A stretch of DNA of 64,000 nt from JAFGPL01 sp963781805. GTDB lineage: Bacteria > Bacteroidota > Bacteroidia > Bacteroidales > UBA10428. This document shows, piece after piece, positions 27,271 through 35,382 of this stretch (positions within the stretch are counted from its first letter, which is position 1; each line of letters opens with the position of its first letter). Both the position numbers and the translations under genes were made by a program. The notes under the pieces are model-generated. The model made no database searches. It saw only the letters and a list, made by a program, of their open reading frames with translations, and had not been told where the DNA came from. Location of the stretch: assembly GCA_963781805.1 (NCBI GenBank), contig CAWAHF010000004.1:4712001-4776000 (forward strand), written 5' to 3'.

Positions 27271-27347
27271 TAATTTACAACTTTAAAAAACAGATTTTCT
27301 GAAAATAATCAGAGATAATGGTAAACCCTTTTTTAAAATTTACGATT

Positions 27348-28811
27348 ATGAAAAAAGTAACAATCATAATAGCAGGTGTTTTGCTCGGTTTAGTTTCCAA
27401 TGCTCAAAACTATGTTGATGCACTCAGGTATTCACAATTATTTCCAACCGGAACAGCCCGGAATCTGAGCGTTGGGGGAGCCTTTGGTACGTTTGGGGGA
27501 GATATGTCATCATTCTATACAAATCCTGCCGGATTAGGAGTATACAGAAAGTCAGAATTCACTTTTACCCCAGGTTATAATTACACAAAGAATAATGCCA
27601 ATTACTATAACCACAACTCTGAAGATTTTATGAATAAACTCAGTTTGGATAATATTGGTTTCGTATCGAGTTATAATAACAAAAAATCCCAGGGCCTTGT
27701 TGGATTTAACTTTGGTTTTGCCTATAACAGGCTAAAGGATTTCAATAATAACATAGTCATCTCAGGAGACAATCCGAATTCATCTTTTGTCGACTATTTT
27801 TTAAGTTATGCAAATGGTACCTCACCCGATTACCTTGATGGATACTGGGAATGGCTGGCATATGACGGGATGTTAATAGATACCATTCCGGGCTCCGGCA
27901 ATCAATATGATACTCCGGTACCCGTATCTGTTTCACAACGAAGAACACTCACTACCAAGGGGGGTATTGGCGGATGGGATTTGGGTTTCGGAATGAATTA
28001 CAGTAATGTATTATATTTTGGCGCTGCCATGTCAATTGTTCACCTGAATTATTCTGAAATAAACGATCAATATGACTATGATTTGACAAATTTCAGTGAT
28101 TTCAGAAATTTTACTTTCACTCAGGATCTTTCTGCCAAAGGAACAGGTGTTAATTTCCGGCTTGGTTTAATTGCCCGTCCGGTAGAATTTTTAAGACTCG
28201 GGGTCAGCATTCAAACCCCTACATGGTATAGCATTGAAGACAGATTTTATACAACACTTCACTCAGAATTTACAGGTAACTCATATACGGTTTATCCTAA
28301 GGATTATAACGACAACAGTCTGGGTGATCTTGTAACAGATTACAAACTTGTAACACCTTTTAAATCAACAGGAAGTATTGGTTTTCAGTTTGGTAAAATG
28401 GGATTATTGAGCTTTGAAGCCGAATATATAAATTATGAAGCTATGCGATTAAGAGAGGGTTACGATGGATATAACTATGCTACTGAAAACGATGATATTA
28501 CAAATACATTCAGAAATGTATTAAATTTAAAAACTGGAGGTGAAATTCGATTTGGTAATATTGCTGTCAGAGGTGGATTTGCTTATTTTCCAAGTCCTTA
28601 TGAGCAAGATGAACTGAACAAAGATGCCAATTATATGAATATCAGTACAGGTATTGGGCTCAGGGATAAAAACTTCTTCATTGACTTAGGAGGTGTATAC
28701 GTAATGCACAAAGAAAAATACAATTTGTATACATACCCGGGAGGAGACAATATTGCTGATCTGAATATAAAAAATATTCGATTGCTGGCCACAGTAGGCT
28801 TTAGGTTTTGA
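27348..28811 (+). CDS. OmpP1/FadL-like outer-membrane transport protein
   Basis: A 487-residue outer-membrane beta-barrel counted from the ATG for MKKVTIIIAG (27348). A signal peptide (about 1-20, ending SNAQ) is followed by the family N-terminal segment FPTGTARNLSVGGAFGTFGG and TNPAGLGVYRKSEF. Alternating aromatic strands continue to the terminal VGFRF, the C-terminal aromatic motif used for barrel assembly. FadL-type proteins carry hydrophobic compounds inward; some Bacteroidota relatives are linked to type IX secretion. The substrate is not evident. It follows the lipoprotein by 77 bases and ends at a strong terminator. Confidence 0.85.
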   Translation: MKKVTIIIAGVLLGLVSNAQNYVDALRYSQLFPTGTARNLSVGGAFGTFGGDMSSFYTNPAGLGVYRKSEFTFTPGYNYTKNNANYYNHNSEDFMNKLSLDNIGFVSSYNNKKSQGLVGFNFGFAYNRLKDFNNNIVISGDNPNSSFVDYFLSYANGTSPDYLDGYWEWLAYDGMLIDTIPGSGNQYDTPVPVSVSQRRTLTTKGGIGGWDLGFGMNYSNVLYFGAAMSIVHLNYSEINDQYDYDLTNFSDFRNFTFTQDLSAKGTGVNFRLGLIARPVEFLRLGVSIQTPTWYSIEDRFYTTLHSEFTGNSYTVYPKDYNDNSLGDLVTDYKLVTPFKSTGSIGFQFGKMGLLSFEAEYINYEAMRLREGYDGYNYATENDDITNTFRNVLNLKTGGEIRFGNIAVRGGFAYFPSPYEQDELNKDANYMNISTGIGLRDKNFFIDLGGVYVMHKEKYNLYTYPGGDNIADLNIKNIRLLATVGFRF

Positions 28812-28844
28812 CATATTTATACAGGGTTAGAAGATGTGATTTTA

Positions 28845-28872
28845 GGGCATTTATTTTAAATGCCCTTTTTTA
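28845..28872 (+). terminator. rho-independent terminator
   Basis: GGGCATTTATTTTAAATGCCC followed by a T7 tract ends the porin transcript. The TAA of the convergent wbqC-like gene (28856-28858 on the opposite strand) falls inside this hairpin. Confidence 0.9.
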
Positions 28873-29503
28873 TTGATGATGCAAGTAAATTAAGAGTATT
28901 TGGCCCCTCATTAAAAATTAAATCGATAATGCTTAAATTTGGAATAAAACCATATTTATCCTCAAAAACCTGGTGATATCTAACAGGTTCAAAATATTCA
29001 TCCTGTCTGGCAAGTCTTTTTTTTGGATTGATGGATTGCCTATAATCCTCGAAATGTCCTGAAAAACTATATTTTTCGGTAAATTGAGGTAAATTATCAA
29101 TTTCAATCATTTCGAGCAGCGTTACTAATAAACGCATATTAAAATCACACAGAAATAGTTGCTGCTTCTCATAGAAATGAACGAATTGATCTTCGAAGAA
29201 ATCAAAATAAGGTGAGTTTTTGTAGGCTGAGATAATTGATTTCCAATGCAACTTTTGCCAGGACTTATTATTGTCTATTCTAATGTCTGAAATTCTGGTT
29301 TTTACCCCTTGTTCCTTAGTTACAGGAATAACCATCGTTAAAGGGCCATTGGCAGCATAAATTATACAACGGTTCCGGAAAGATTGTTTCTGAAAATTTT
29401 CATGTCTTTCGATATAGATTTTATCGTGAAAAAGAAATTTGGAAATGTATTGTATGGGTGGTAAATAAGATGTTGAAAGCAAAGCCACACTGGTATTAAG
29501 CAT
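28856..29503 (-). CDS. WbqC family protein
   Basis: A 215-residue protein with the family N-terminus LSTSYLPPIQYISK and later NFQKQSFRNRC and MVIPVTKEQG. WbqC relatives occur in surface polysaccharide and O-antigen clusters and are proposed to modify or attach sugar substituents, but their chemistry is not established. The gene stands alone between the porin and larB. Its stop codon lies inside the terminator of the convergent gene. The gap to larB is 88 bases, so a common transcript is possible. Confidence 0.85.
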   Translation of the reverse strand: MLNTSVALLSTSYLPPIQYISKFLFHDKIYIERHENFQKQSFRNRCIIYAANGPLTMVIPVTKEQGVKTRISDIRIDNNKSWQKLHWKSIISAYKNSPYFDFFEDQFVHFYEKQQLFLCDFNMRLLVTLLEMIEIDNLPQFTEKYSFSGHFEDYRQSINPKKRLARQDEYFEPVRYHQVFEDKYGFIPNLSIIDLIFNEGPNTLNLLASSIKKGI

Positions 29504-29591
29504 AATTCCTTACGGGTCGGTTTGATGTATTATTTATTCTGAATTTCGTTCCCTATTTTTTAGGATCAAATCAACATACTAATTAACAGCC

Positions 29592-30338
29592 TTAAAGTTT
29601 ATTAATCATACTGGCCATGTAACCTGCTCCAAAACCATTGTCAATATTTACTACCGTCACTCCGCTGGCACAACTGGTTAACATCCCAAGTAATGCGGAC
29701 AGACCCTGAAAGTTAGCACCATAACCTATACTTGTAGGCACGGCAATAACCGGTTTATCGACAAGTCCCCCGACAATGCTTGGTAAGGCGCCTTCCATAC
29801 CCGCAACCACTACAATAACTCTGGCCTTCCGAATTTCGGTAAGTTTATCATACAACCGATGAATACCTGCTACTCCAACATCAAATATGCGTGTTACTTT
29901 GTTACCAAAAAGTTCTGCTGTTATAGCTGCTTCCTCAGCGACCGGTATATCCGAGGTACCTGCGGTAACAATCGCAATGGTTGTATCGGTAATTTTGGTC
30001 ACTTTTTGTTTAATTGCTATGGTACGCGCCAGGGCATTAAATTCTGCAATGTCACAAATCGATTTAACAGTCACATACATTTCTTCGGTTGCCCGGGTGG
30101 CAAAAATATTACCTCCTTTTTTAAGCATTACCCGCACAATGTCCTTAACCTGTTCAACGGTTTTACCTGCGCAAAAAATCACCTCGGGATAACCGGTTCG
30201 TATCTCCCTGTGATTGTCGATTTTTGTATGTCCCAAATCCGTATATGACATATCCCGCAGTCTTTCGTATGCTTCATCTGTACCGGTTCTACCAGTCTGA
30301 ATGTCTGTAATTAATTGTTTTAATTCTTCAGGGCTCAT
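29592..30338 (-). CDS. larB: LarB, pyridinium-3,5-biscarboxylate synthase
   Basis: A 248-residue enzyme that carboxylates and hydrolyses nicotinic acid adenine dinucleotide in the first step of the nickel-pincer cofactor. The C-terminal half (about 115-248) has the PurE-like fold with TAGTSDIPVAEEA, GAGMEGALPSIVGG and a final NIDNGFGAGYMA. The start codon overlaps the larE stop by four bases, so larC-larE-larB is one operon read from right to left. The length fits the family. Confidence 0.95.
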   Translation of the reverse strand: MSPEELKQLITDIQTGRTGTDEAYERLRDMSYTDLGHTKIDNHREIRTGYPEVIFCAGKTVEQVKDIVRVMLKKGGNIFATRATEEMYVTVKSICDIAEFNALARTIAIKQKVTKITDTTIAIVTAGTSDIPVAEEAAITAELFGNKVTRIFDVGVAGIHRLYDKLTEIRKARVIVVVAGMEGALPSIVGGLVDKPVIAVPTSIGYGANFQGLSALLGMLTSCASGVTVVNIDNGFGAGYMASMINKL

Positions 30339-31138
30339 TGATTCATATTTTTATTCATATTACCTGTCTGATATCCTTCAAGATCAAGCGTAATATATAA
30401 AAATCCGAGTTTCTTAAATTCTTCAACAATAGTATCCATAATTGGTTTTTTAACAATTTCGGAAATCCTCTTCGGATTCACCTCAATTCTGGCTATTGAT
30501 TCATTCATCCTGACTCTTGATTCTTTGAATCCCAGCTTATGCAAAAATAATTCAGCCTTTTCGATACGTATTAAATTATTTTCGTTTATAACGGTATTAT
30601 AAGGCATTCTTGTAAGCAGACAGGCGTAAGCAGGTTTATCCCAGGATTGAATACCAAGTTGCATTGAAAAATATCTGATGTCATTTTTACTGAAATTGCA
30701 TTCAAGCAGAGGACTTTTTATTCCCAGTTCGGCAAGTGCTTTCATTCCGGGACGATAATCCCTGGTATCATCAGTATTTGTGCCATCAACTATCTGATAA
30801 GAACCTAATTTATTAACTTCGGTAATAAAACGATTAAAAATATAACTTTTACAAATATAACATCTGTTTTCAGGATTGTTCCGTATGTTTTTCGGGATTT
30901 CAGACTCTGTAACTATATGCTTAATTTCCAGTTTTTTAGTTATAACTCTTGCTTCTTCTATTTCCCAGTCGGGTACATAAGGTGTTTTTATGGTAATTGC
31001 AATTACCTTTTCACCAACTGCTTCTTTCGCTACCGTTAACAAAAAGGTACTGTCAAGGCCACCTGAAAAAGCAACGGCAACATCACCGAGAGATTTCAGA
31101 TATACATTTAATCCGTTAAGTTTTTGATCATGCGTCAT
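30335..31138 (-). CDS. larE: LarE, sulfur transferase for the nickel-pincer cofactor
   Basis: A 267-residue PP-loop ATPase that adenylates the LarB product and converts its carboxylates to thiocarboxylates. The PP-loop is AFSGGLDST (about 23-31). Cys93 and Cys96 in RCYIC together with Cys173 in YACLLTR form the three-cysteine set expected of the iron-sulfur-dependent LarE type. The sacrificial single-cysteine enzyme of Lactiplantibacillus has only the last one. It overlaps larC by 11 bases and larB by four. The iron-sulfur reading is inferred from the cysteines. Confidence 0.94.
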   Translation of the reverse strand: MTHDQKLNGLNVYLKSLGDVAVAFSGGLDSTFLLTVAKEAVGEKVIAITIKTPYVPDWEIEEARVITKKLEIKHIVTESEIPKNIRNNPENRCYICKSYIFNRFITEVNKLGSYQIVDGTNTDDTRDYRPGMKALAELGIKSPLLECNFSKNDIRYFSMQLGIQSWDKPAYACLLTRMPYNTVINENNLIRIEKAELFLHKLGFKESRVRMNESIARIEVNPKRISEIVKKPIMDTIVEEFKKLGFLYITLDLEGYQTGNMNKNMNQ

Positions 31139-32351
31139 GGTGCAGACCGGATTTTAACCAGAATTCGTTTACAACCTTATATACTTCACTTAAGGGAATC
31201 TGCTGTTCTTTGGCAATCCGCAAACAATCTTCATACTCTGGTTTGGATTTTAGAACGCGACCCTTATAAAAAGCTGATTTAATCTGAACTTTACCAAGAG
31301 GAGTCTCCAACATATCACTCTTTCGTTCAAGCATAGTTTTCTCAACAGGATATTTTCTTATTCCAAGTGTGGAAGTTTCTTCAAATAAAATTTTTTCAAT
31401 TTCAACTTCAACAGAAGGATTGCAGAGTACACTGAGAGTAACTGCCGGCCTCGATTTTTTCATTATAATAGGTGTAATAAAAACATCATTTGCTCCAGCC
31501 TTAAACAATGCATCGAAAATATAATCATATAGCTCGGGATTCATATCATCGATATTGCATTCTATGATATGAGACGTATTAGAAACTGATTGATCCTGTA
31601 TATTTTCTTCGCCGAGGTAAACTCTTAGCAAATTGGGTATATCAAAGTCTTTGTGACCAATTCCATATCCTGTTTTTTGGATCAAAAACCGGGTATTGTC
31701 TGTAAATTCATTCACAATTGTTGCAAGAATAGCTGCACCAGTGGGAGTTGTGGTTTCCTGCATTACTGCCCCCGATTTCACCGGAAGCCCCTTTAAAATT
31801 TCAGCGGTTGCAGGGGCCGGTACCGGAAAAACTCCATGCGCGCAATTAACAAATCCACCTCCGAGTTCAATCCTGGAACTCATAATCTTATCCGGCTTAA
31901 GGTAATCCAAACATATAGCGCAACCTACAATATCCACGATGGAATCAACCGCTCCTACTTCATGAAAGTGTATTTCATTTATCGGTTTGTCATGAATTTT
32001 TGATTCTGCCAAGGCTATTTTTTCAAATATTTCCATACTGAGATTTTTCACCTTTTCATTCAGACTGCTTCCGACGATTATTTTCCTAATATCGTTGAGA
32101 TTTCGATGCTCATGATGATGGTCATGATCGTGATGAGAATGTGATTGGTCAGGATGTAAAAGATGAACGGTTACTTTTGTTCCGCTAATACCCTGTTTTT
32201 TTGTTTCCGAGACTTCAATTTCATAACCACCAATTGCAAGTTTCTTTAGTTCATTTATTAAATATTCCCTGTCAATACCTAAATCAATCATTGCCCCAAG
32301 ATTCATATCTCCTGATATTCCGGCAAAACAGTCATAATAAAGTATTTTCAT
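31128..32351 (-). CDS. larC: LarC, nickel insertase
   Basis: A 407-residue cyclometallase that puts nickel into the pincer precursor using CTP. The N-terminus ILYYDCFAGISGDMNLGA is characteristic. A histidine-rich segment at about 65-82 (SHHDHDHHHEH) should store or deliver nickel, and the C-terminal domain has ECNIDDMNPELYDY. Unlike the split larC1/larC2 frame of Lactiplantibacillus, this is one uninterrupted frame. It is the first gene of the larC-larE-larB operon. A TAATTTTG box on the minus strand (32385-32392) is a candidate -7 promoter element. Confidence 0.95.
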   Translation of the reverse strand: MKILYYDCFAGISGDMNLGAMIDLGIDREYLINELKKLAIGGYEIEVSETKKQGISGTKVTVHLLHPDQSHSHHDHDHHHEHRNLNDIRKIIVGSSLNEKVKNLSMEIFEKIALAESKIHDKPINEIHFHEVGAVDSIVDIVGCAICLDYLKPDKIMSSRIELGGGFVNCAHGVFPVPAPATAEILKGLPVKSGAVMQETTTPTGAAILATIVNEFTDNTRFLIQKTGYGIGHKDFDIPNLLRVYLGEENIQDQSVSNTSHIIECNIDDMNPELYDYIFDALFKAGANDVFITPIIMKKSRPAVTLSVLCNPSVEVEIEKILFEETSTLGIRKYPVEKTMLERKSDMLETPLGKVQIKSAFYKGRVLKSKPEYEDCLRIAKEQQIPLSEVYKVVNEFWLKSGLHHDA

Positions 32352-32520
32352 TTAATCCCCTGTATATGTAATTCAAAATTTTGCCAAAATTATAACAAAA
32401 TGATGACAATTCTGATGAAACAAAGAATTAGAATCAATTACGAAGACAATTGCCGGATGGAAATTAAAAATTAAACATACAACAAAACAATGTATAAATT
32501 CAGATATATAAATATTTTAC

Positions 32521-32535
32521 TTAGATTCATTCTAA
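32521..32535. promoter_or_regulatory. palindrome TTAGATTCATTCTAA, candidate operator
   Basis: Seven-base arms with one mismatch around a central C, 93 bases upstream of the DUF362 start. It differs by one base from the perfect palindrome at 54364-54378. A left half-site (TTAGAATC, 32428-32435) lies nearby in the same divergent region. The regulator is unknown; the size fits a dimeric Fur- or DtxR-like repressor. Confidence 0.5.
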
Positions 32536-32627
32536 ATTTAGATAAAATCGAAATTTGGTTGCGCTATTGATAATATTATTAATAATTTACTAACTAAATT
32601 TACTTCTGAATGTAAATGTTTACAATT

Positions 32628-33551
32628 ATGAAACGAAGAGAATTTATTATAAAATCAGCAGGTGCAGGTCTACTTGCAGGTGCAGCAATGTCTGCAGGTA
32701 CGATGAATAATATATTTGCAGCAGAACGTAACGACCTAAATTTGCCATATGATTTAGTAGCCGTTAAAGGAGGCACTGCATCTGAGATGTTTGACAAGGC
32801 CATTGCTTCGTTAGGCGGTATATCAAAATTTGTAAAGAAAAATCAGTCCGTAGTTATAAAGCCTAATATTGGCTGGGATTGTGCACCACAACTGGCTGCC
32901 AATACGAATCCCGGGCTTGTTGGCCGAATTGTGGAGCAGTGCTTTATTGCAGGTGCTAAAAGCGTATATGTATTTGATAATCCTGTAAATGAATGGACAC
33001 GCTGTTATAAAAACAGTGGTATTGAAGATGCCGTTAAGAAAGCGGGAGGAACAATGGTAACCGGAAAAAGCGAAAGTTACTATCATGCGGTAGATATTCC
33101 GAAAGGAATCGTACTGAAAAATGCAAAAGTGCATGAGCTTATCCTGGAATCAGATGTTTTTATCAACGTTCCCACGCTAAAAACACACGGTGGCACGAAG
33201 CTTTCCATCTCTATGAAAAATCTTATGGGGGTCGTCTGGGATCGCGGATACTGGCACAAAAATAATTTGCATCAATGCATAGCTGATTTTACAACCTTTA
33301 AAAAACCTGACCTGAATGTTGTAGATGCATTTCGAGTATTAAAACGAAATGGTCCGAGAGGTGTATCAGCTGCTGATGTGGTTGAAATGAAATACCAGAT
33401 TATAAGTCCTGATATTGTTGCTGCAGATGCAGCAGCTTGTAAAGTGTTTGGAATAGAGCCGGATCAGTTGAAACATATTCCATTGGCAGCAACGTTAGGA
33501 AGTGGTACAAGTAATCTTGAAAAATTAAGGATAAATCGAATCTCTATCTAA
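32628..33551 (+). CDS. Tat-exported DUF362 protein
   Basis: A 307-residue protein starting at ATG 32628. The twin-arginine signal is MKRREFIIKSAGAGLLAGAA. The DUF362 domain covers the rest, with VVIKPNIGWDC, VPTLKTHGG and SISMKNLMGVVWDRG. DUF362 proteins are often paired or fused with ferredoxin domains and are thought to be redox or cofactor-related, but their reaction is not known. Four bases separate it from the polyferredoxin gene, so the two should act together at the periplasmic face. It is divergent from the lar operon. Confidence 0.88.
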   Translation: MKRREFIIKSAGAGLLAGAAMSAGTMNNIFAAERNDLNLPYDLVAVKGGTASEMFDKAIASLGGISKFVKKNQSVVIKPNIGWDCAPQLAANTNPGLVGRIVEQCFIAGAKSVYVFDNPVNEWTRCYKNSGIEDAVKKAGGTMVTGKSESYYHAVDIPKGIVLKNAKVHELILESDVFINVPTLKTHGGTKLSISMKNLMGVVWDRGYWHKNNLHQCIADFTTFKKPDLNVVDAFRVLKRNGPRGVSAADVVEMKYQIISPDIVAADAAACKVFGIEPDQLKHIPLAATLGSGTSNLEKLRINRISI

Positions 33552-33555
33552 CGGA

Positions 33556-35127
33556 ATGAAACAAAAACATCTTAGGATTGTAAGATTATCTATTTCCATT
33601 TTATTTTTAATATTACTTTCTTCTCTATTTCTGGATTTCAGAGAATTGGTACCGGAATCATGGTATAATGGCATTCTTTACCTGCAGTTTGTTCCTTCAT
33701 TTTTTAGGTTTGCCGAGGTTTTGAGTATAGCTGCTGCAGGTTTTATAGTGGTATTGATATTAACCGTACTTTTTGGCAGAGTTTATTGTTCAACGATTTG
33801 TCCGCTTGGGATCTTGCAGGATTTTTTCATTTTTCTCTCCCGAAAATTTAAGTTTAAGAAAAAACATAAACCTGCTAAATCCTATAAAATTTTGCAATAT
33901 GCACTTCTATTATTTTCAGTACTTTTTTTGATTTTCAATTCTAACCTTATCATTAATTTACTTGATCCGTACAGTAATTTCGGGCGCATTTCATCTGATC
34001 TTATCAAACCCTTAATAGTAGGCACAAATAATTTGCTATCCAAAGGGCTTGGAAAAATTCATATTTTTTTTCTGTATCCTGTATCTTATCATGGATTTCA
34101 CTGGACTACCCTATGGATTTCATTTAGCATTTTAGCTTTGGTATTCTGGATGAGTTTTAAATGGGGAAGGTTATATTGCAATACCATCTGTCCTGTCGGA
34201 ACACTGCTGGGTATCATATCAAAGTTATCATTTTACAAATTAAAATTTGATGCTTCAACCTGCACAACGTGTGGAAAATGCTCAGTTGTCTGCAAAGCAG
34301 GATGTATTGATTTCAGAAATGTTAAACTCGACTTCGACAGGTGTGTAGGATGTTTTAATTGTATTGATTCTTGCGACAGCAATAGTATCAAATACAAATT
34401 TTCCTATAAATCAACTGAAAAACAAAATAATAAAGAGGAATTCACAAAATCTAAACGGGAATTTTTAAATAAATCCATATTCTATGGTATCGGACTATTA
34501 AGTTTTCAAACTATCAAAGCAACAGGTAAGATAAAAAATAAGGAAAATCAGGATCTGATTCCTGAACACAAAAATTATCATGTATCTCCACCTGGCTCAG
34601 AAAGTCTGGAACATTACAAATCTCATTGTACAGCTTGTCATCTGTGTATATCTGTTTGTCCAACAGGCGTTTTGCAACCTTCATTTCTGGAATTTGGTTT
34701 TACAGGAATGATGCAACCCCGAATGGATTATCACACCAACTATTGCAATTATGAATGCACCAAATGTGGTGAAGCTTGTCCTACTGGGGCTATTATGCCA
34801 CTGGTAGAAGAAACGAAAAAACTGACTCAAATTGGTCGGGTAAACTTTGTGATGCACAATTGCGTGGTCTATACCGACAATACTGCGTGCGGTTCCTGTT
34901 CCGAACATTGTCCGACCCAGGCAGTACGAATGGTCCCTTATAAAGATGGACTAACAATTCCCGAAACCTATCCGGAAACATGCATTGGCTGTGGCGCTTG
35001 TGAATATGCTTGTCCGGTGCGTCCGTTCAGGGCAATTTATGTAGACGGGAATCCCGTTCACAAAACTGCCCAAAAGCCTCATTTTGAAGAAATGAAGGTT
35101 GAAAATCAGGAAGAATTTCCTTTTTGA
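33556..35127 (+). CDS. membrane polyferredoxin, NapH-like fused to a periplasmic-type ferredoxin
   Basis: A 523-residue membrane iron-sulfur protein. The N-terminal half has about five transmembrane segments and two NapH-type CxxxCP motifs (CSTICP at 78-83, CNTICP at 208-213). A dicluster ferredoxin follows (CTTCGKCSVVC at 236-246, CVGCFNCIDSC at 263-273). A second Tat-like segment (KSKREFLNKSIFYGIGLLSF, about 298-317) leads to another ferredoxin domain with CTACHLCISVCP, CTKCGEACP, CGSCSEHCP and CIGCGACEYACP. It looks like NapH and NapG fused end to end. It probably passes electrons from the membrane to the DUF362 protein. Confidence 0.88.
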   Translation: MKQKHLRIVRLSISILFLILLSSLFLDFRELVPESWYNGILYLQFVPSFFRFAEVLSIAAAGFIVVLILTVLFGRVYCSTICPLGILQDFFIFLSRKFKFKKKHKPAKSYKILQYALLLFSVLFLIFNSNLIINLLDPYSNFGRISSDLIKPLIVGTNNLLSKGLGKIHIFFLYPVSYHGFHWTTLWISFSILALVFWMSFKWGRLYCNTICPVGTLLGIISKLSFYKLKFDASTCTTCGKCSVVCKAGCIDFRNVKLDFDRCVGCFNCIDSCDSNSIKYKFSYKSTEKQNNKEEFTKSKREFLNKSIFYGIGLLSFQTIKATGKIKNKENQDLIPEHKNYHVSPPGSESLEHYKSHCTACHLCISVCPTGVLQPSFLEFGFTGMMQPRMDYHTNYCNYECTKCGEACPTGAIMPLVEETKKLTQIGRVNFVMHNCVVYTDNTACGSCSEHCPTQAVRMVPYKDGLTIPETYPETCIGCGACEYACPVRPFRAIYVDGNPVHKTAQKPHFEEMKVENQEEFPF

Positions 35128-35308
35128 TCTGGTAATTCCGGTAAAAAGAAAATTCCTTTTTTCGGTTATCGTATAATCGACCCTAAGCCAGTTCCTCATC
35201 TGATAAAATTTTCTATATAAATGACAAGCATTTCATTCAGGAAAAATTTCTTTTTTACAATTACATCTTTTTTTAGGACGAAATTGCTAATCCTTTAGAC
35301 AAGAAAAC

Positions 35309-35338
35309 TTGTATTCAGGGAGATATTTTATACTTTTA
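35309..35338 (+). promoter_or_regulatory. promoter of the TIR/nSTAND cluster
   Basis: TTG at 35309-35311, a 19-base spacer, and TACTTTTA at 35331-35338 fit the -33/-7 promoter of Bacteroidota. The -7 box departs from TAnnTTTG only at its last base. The start would be about 40 bases before ATG 35383. Confidence 0.5.
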
Positions 35339-35382
35339 TCACAATTTTTTATGAAATATAGCTATTGTTTCTCCCTACAAAG

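Noticed and set aside
26522..27286. 254-codon frame overlapping the lipoprotein gene in another frame
   Set aside because: It is open only because of the repetitive Ser/Arg-rich codons of the real gene; it has no start signal or signal peptide, and the main frame has the ribosome site and lipobox.
31128..32351. Possible programmed frameshift in larC
   Set aside because: The frame is intact along its whole length; no split into larC1/larC2 is needed.
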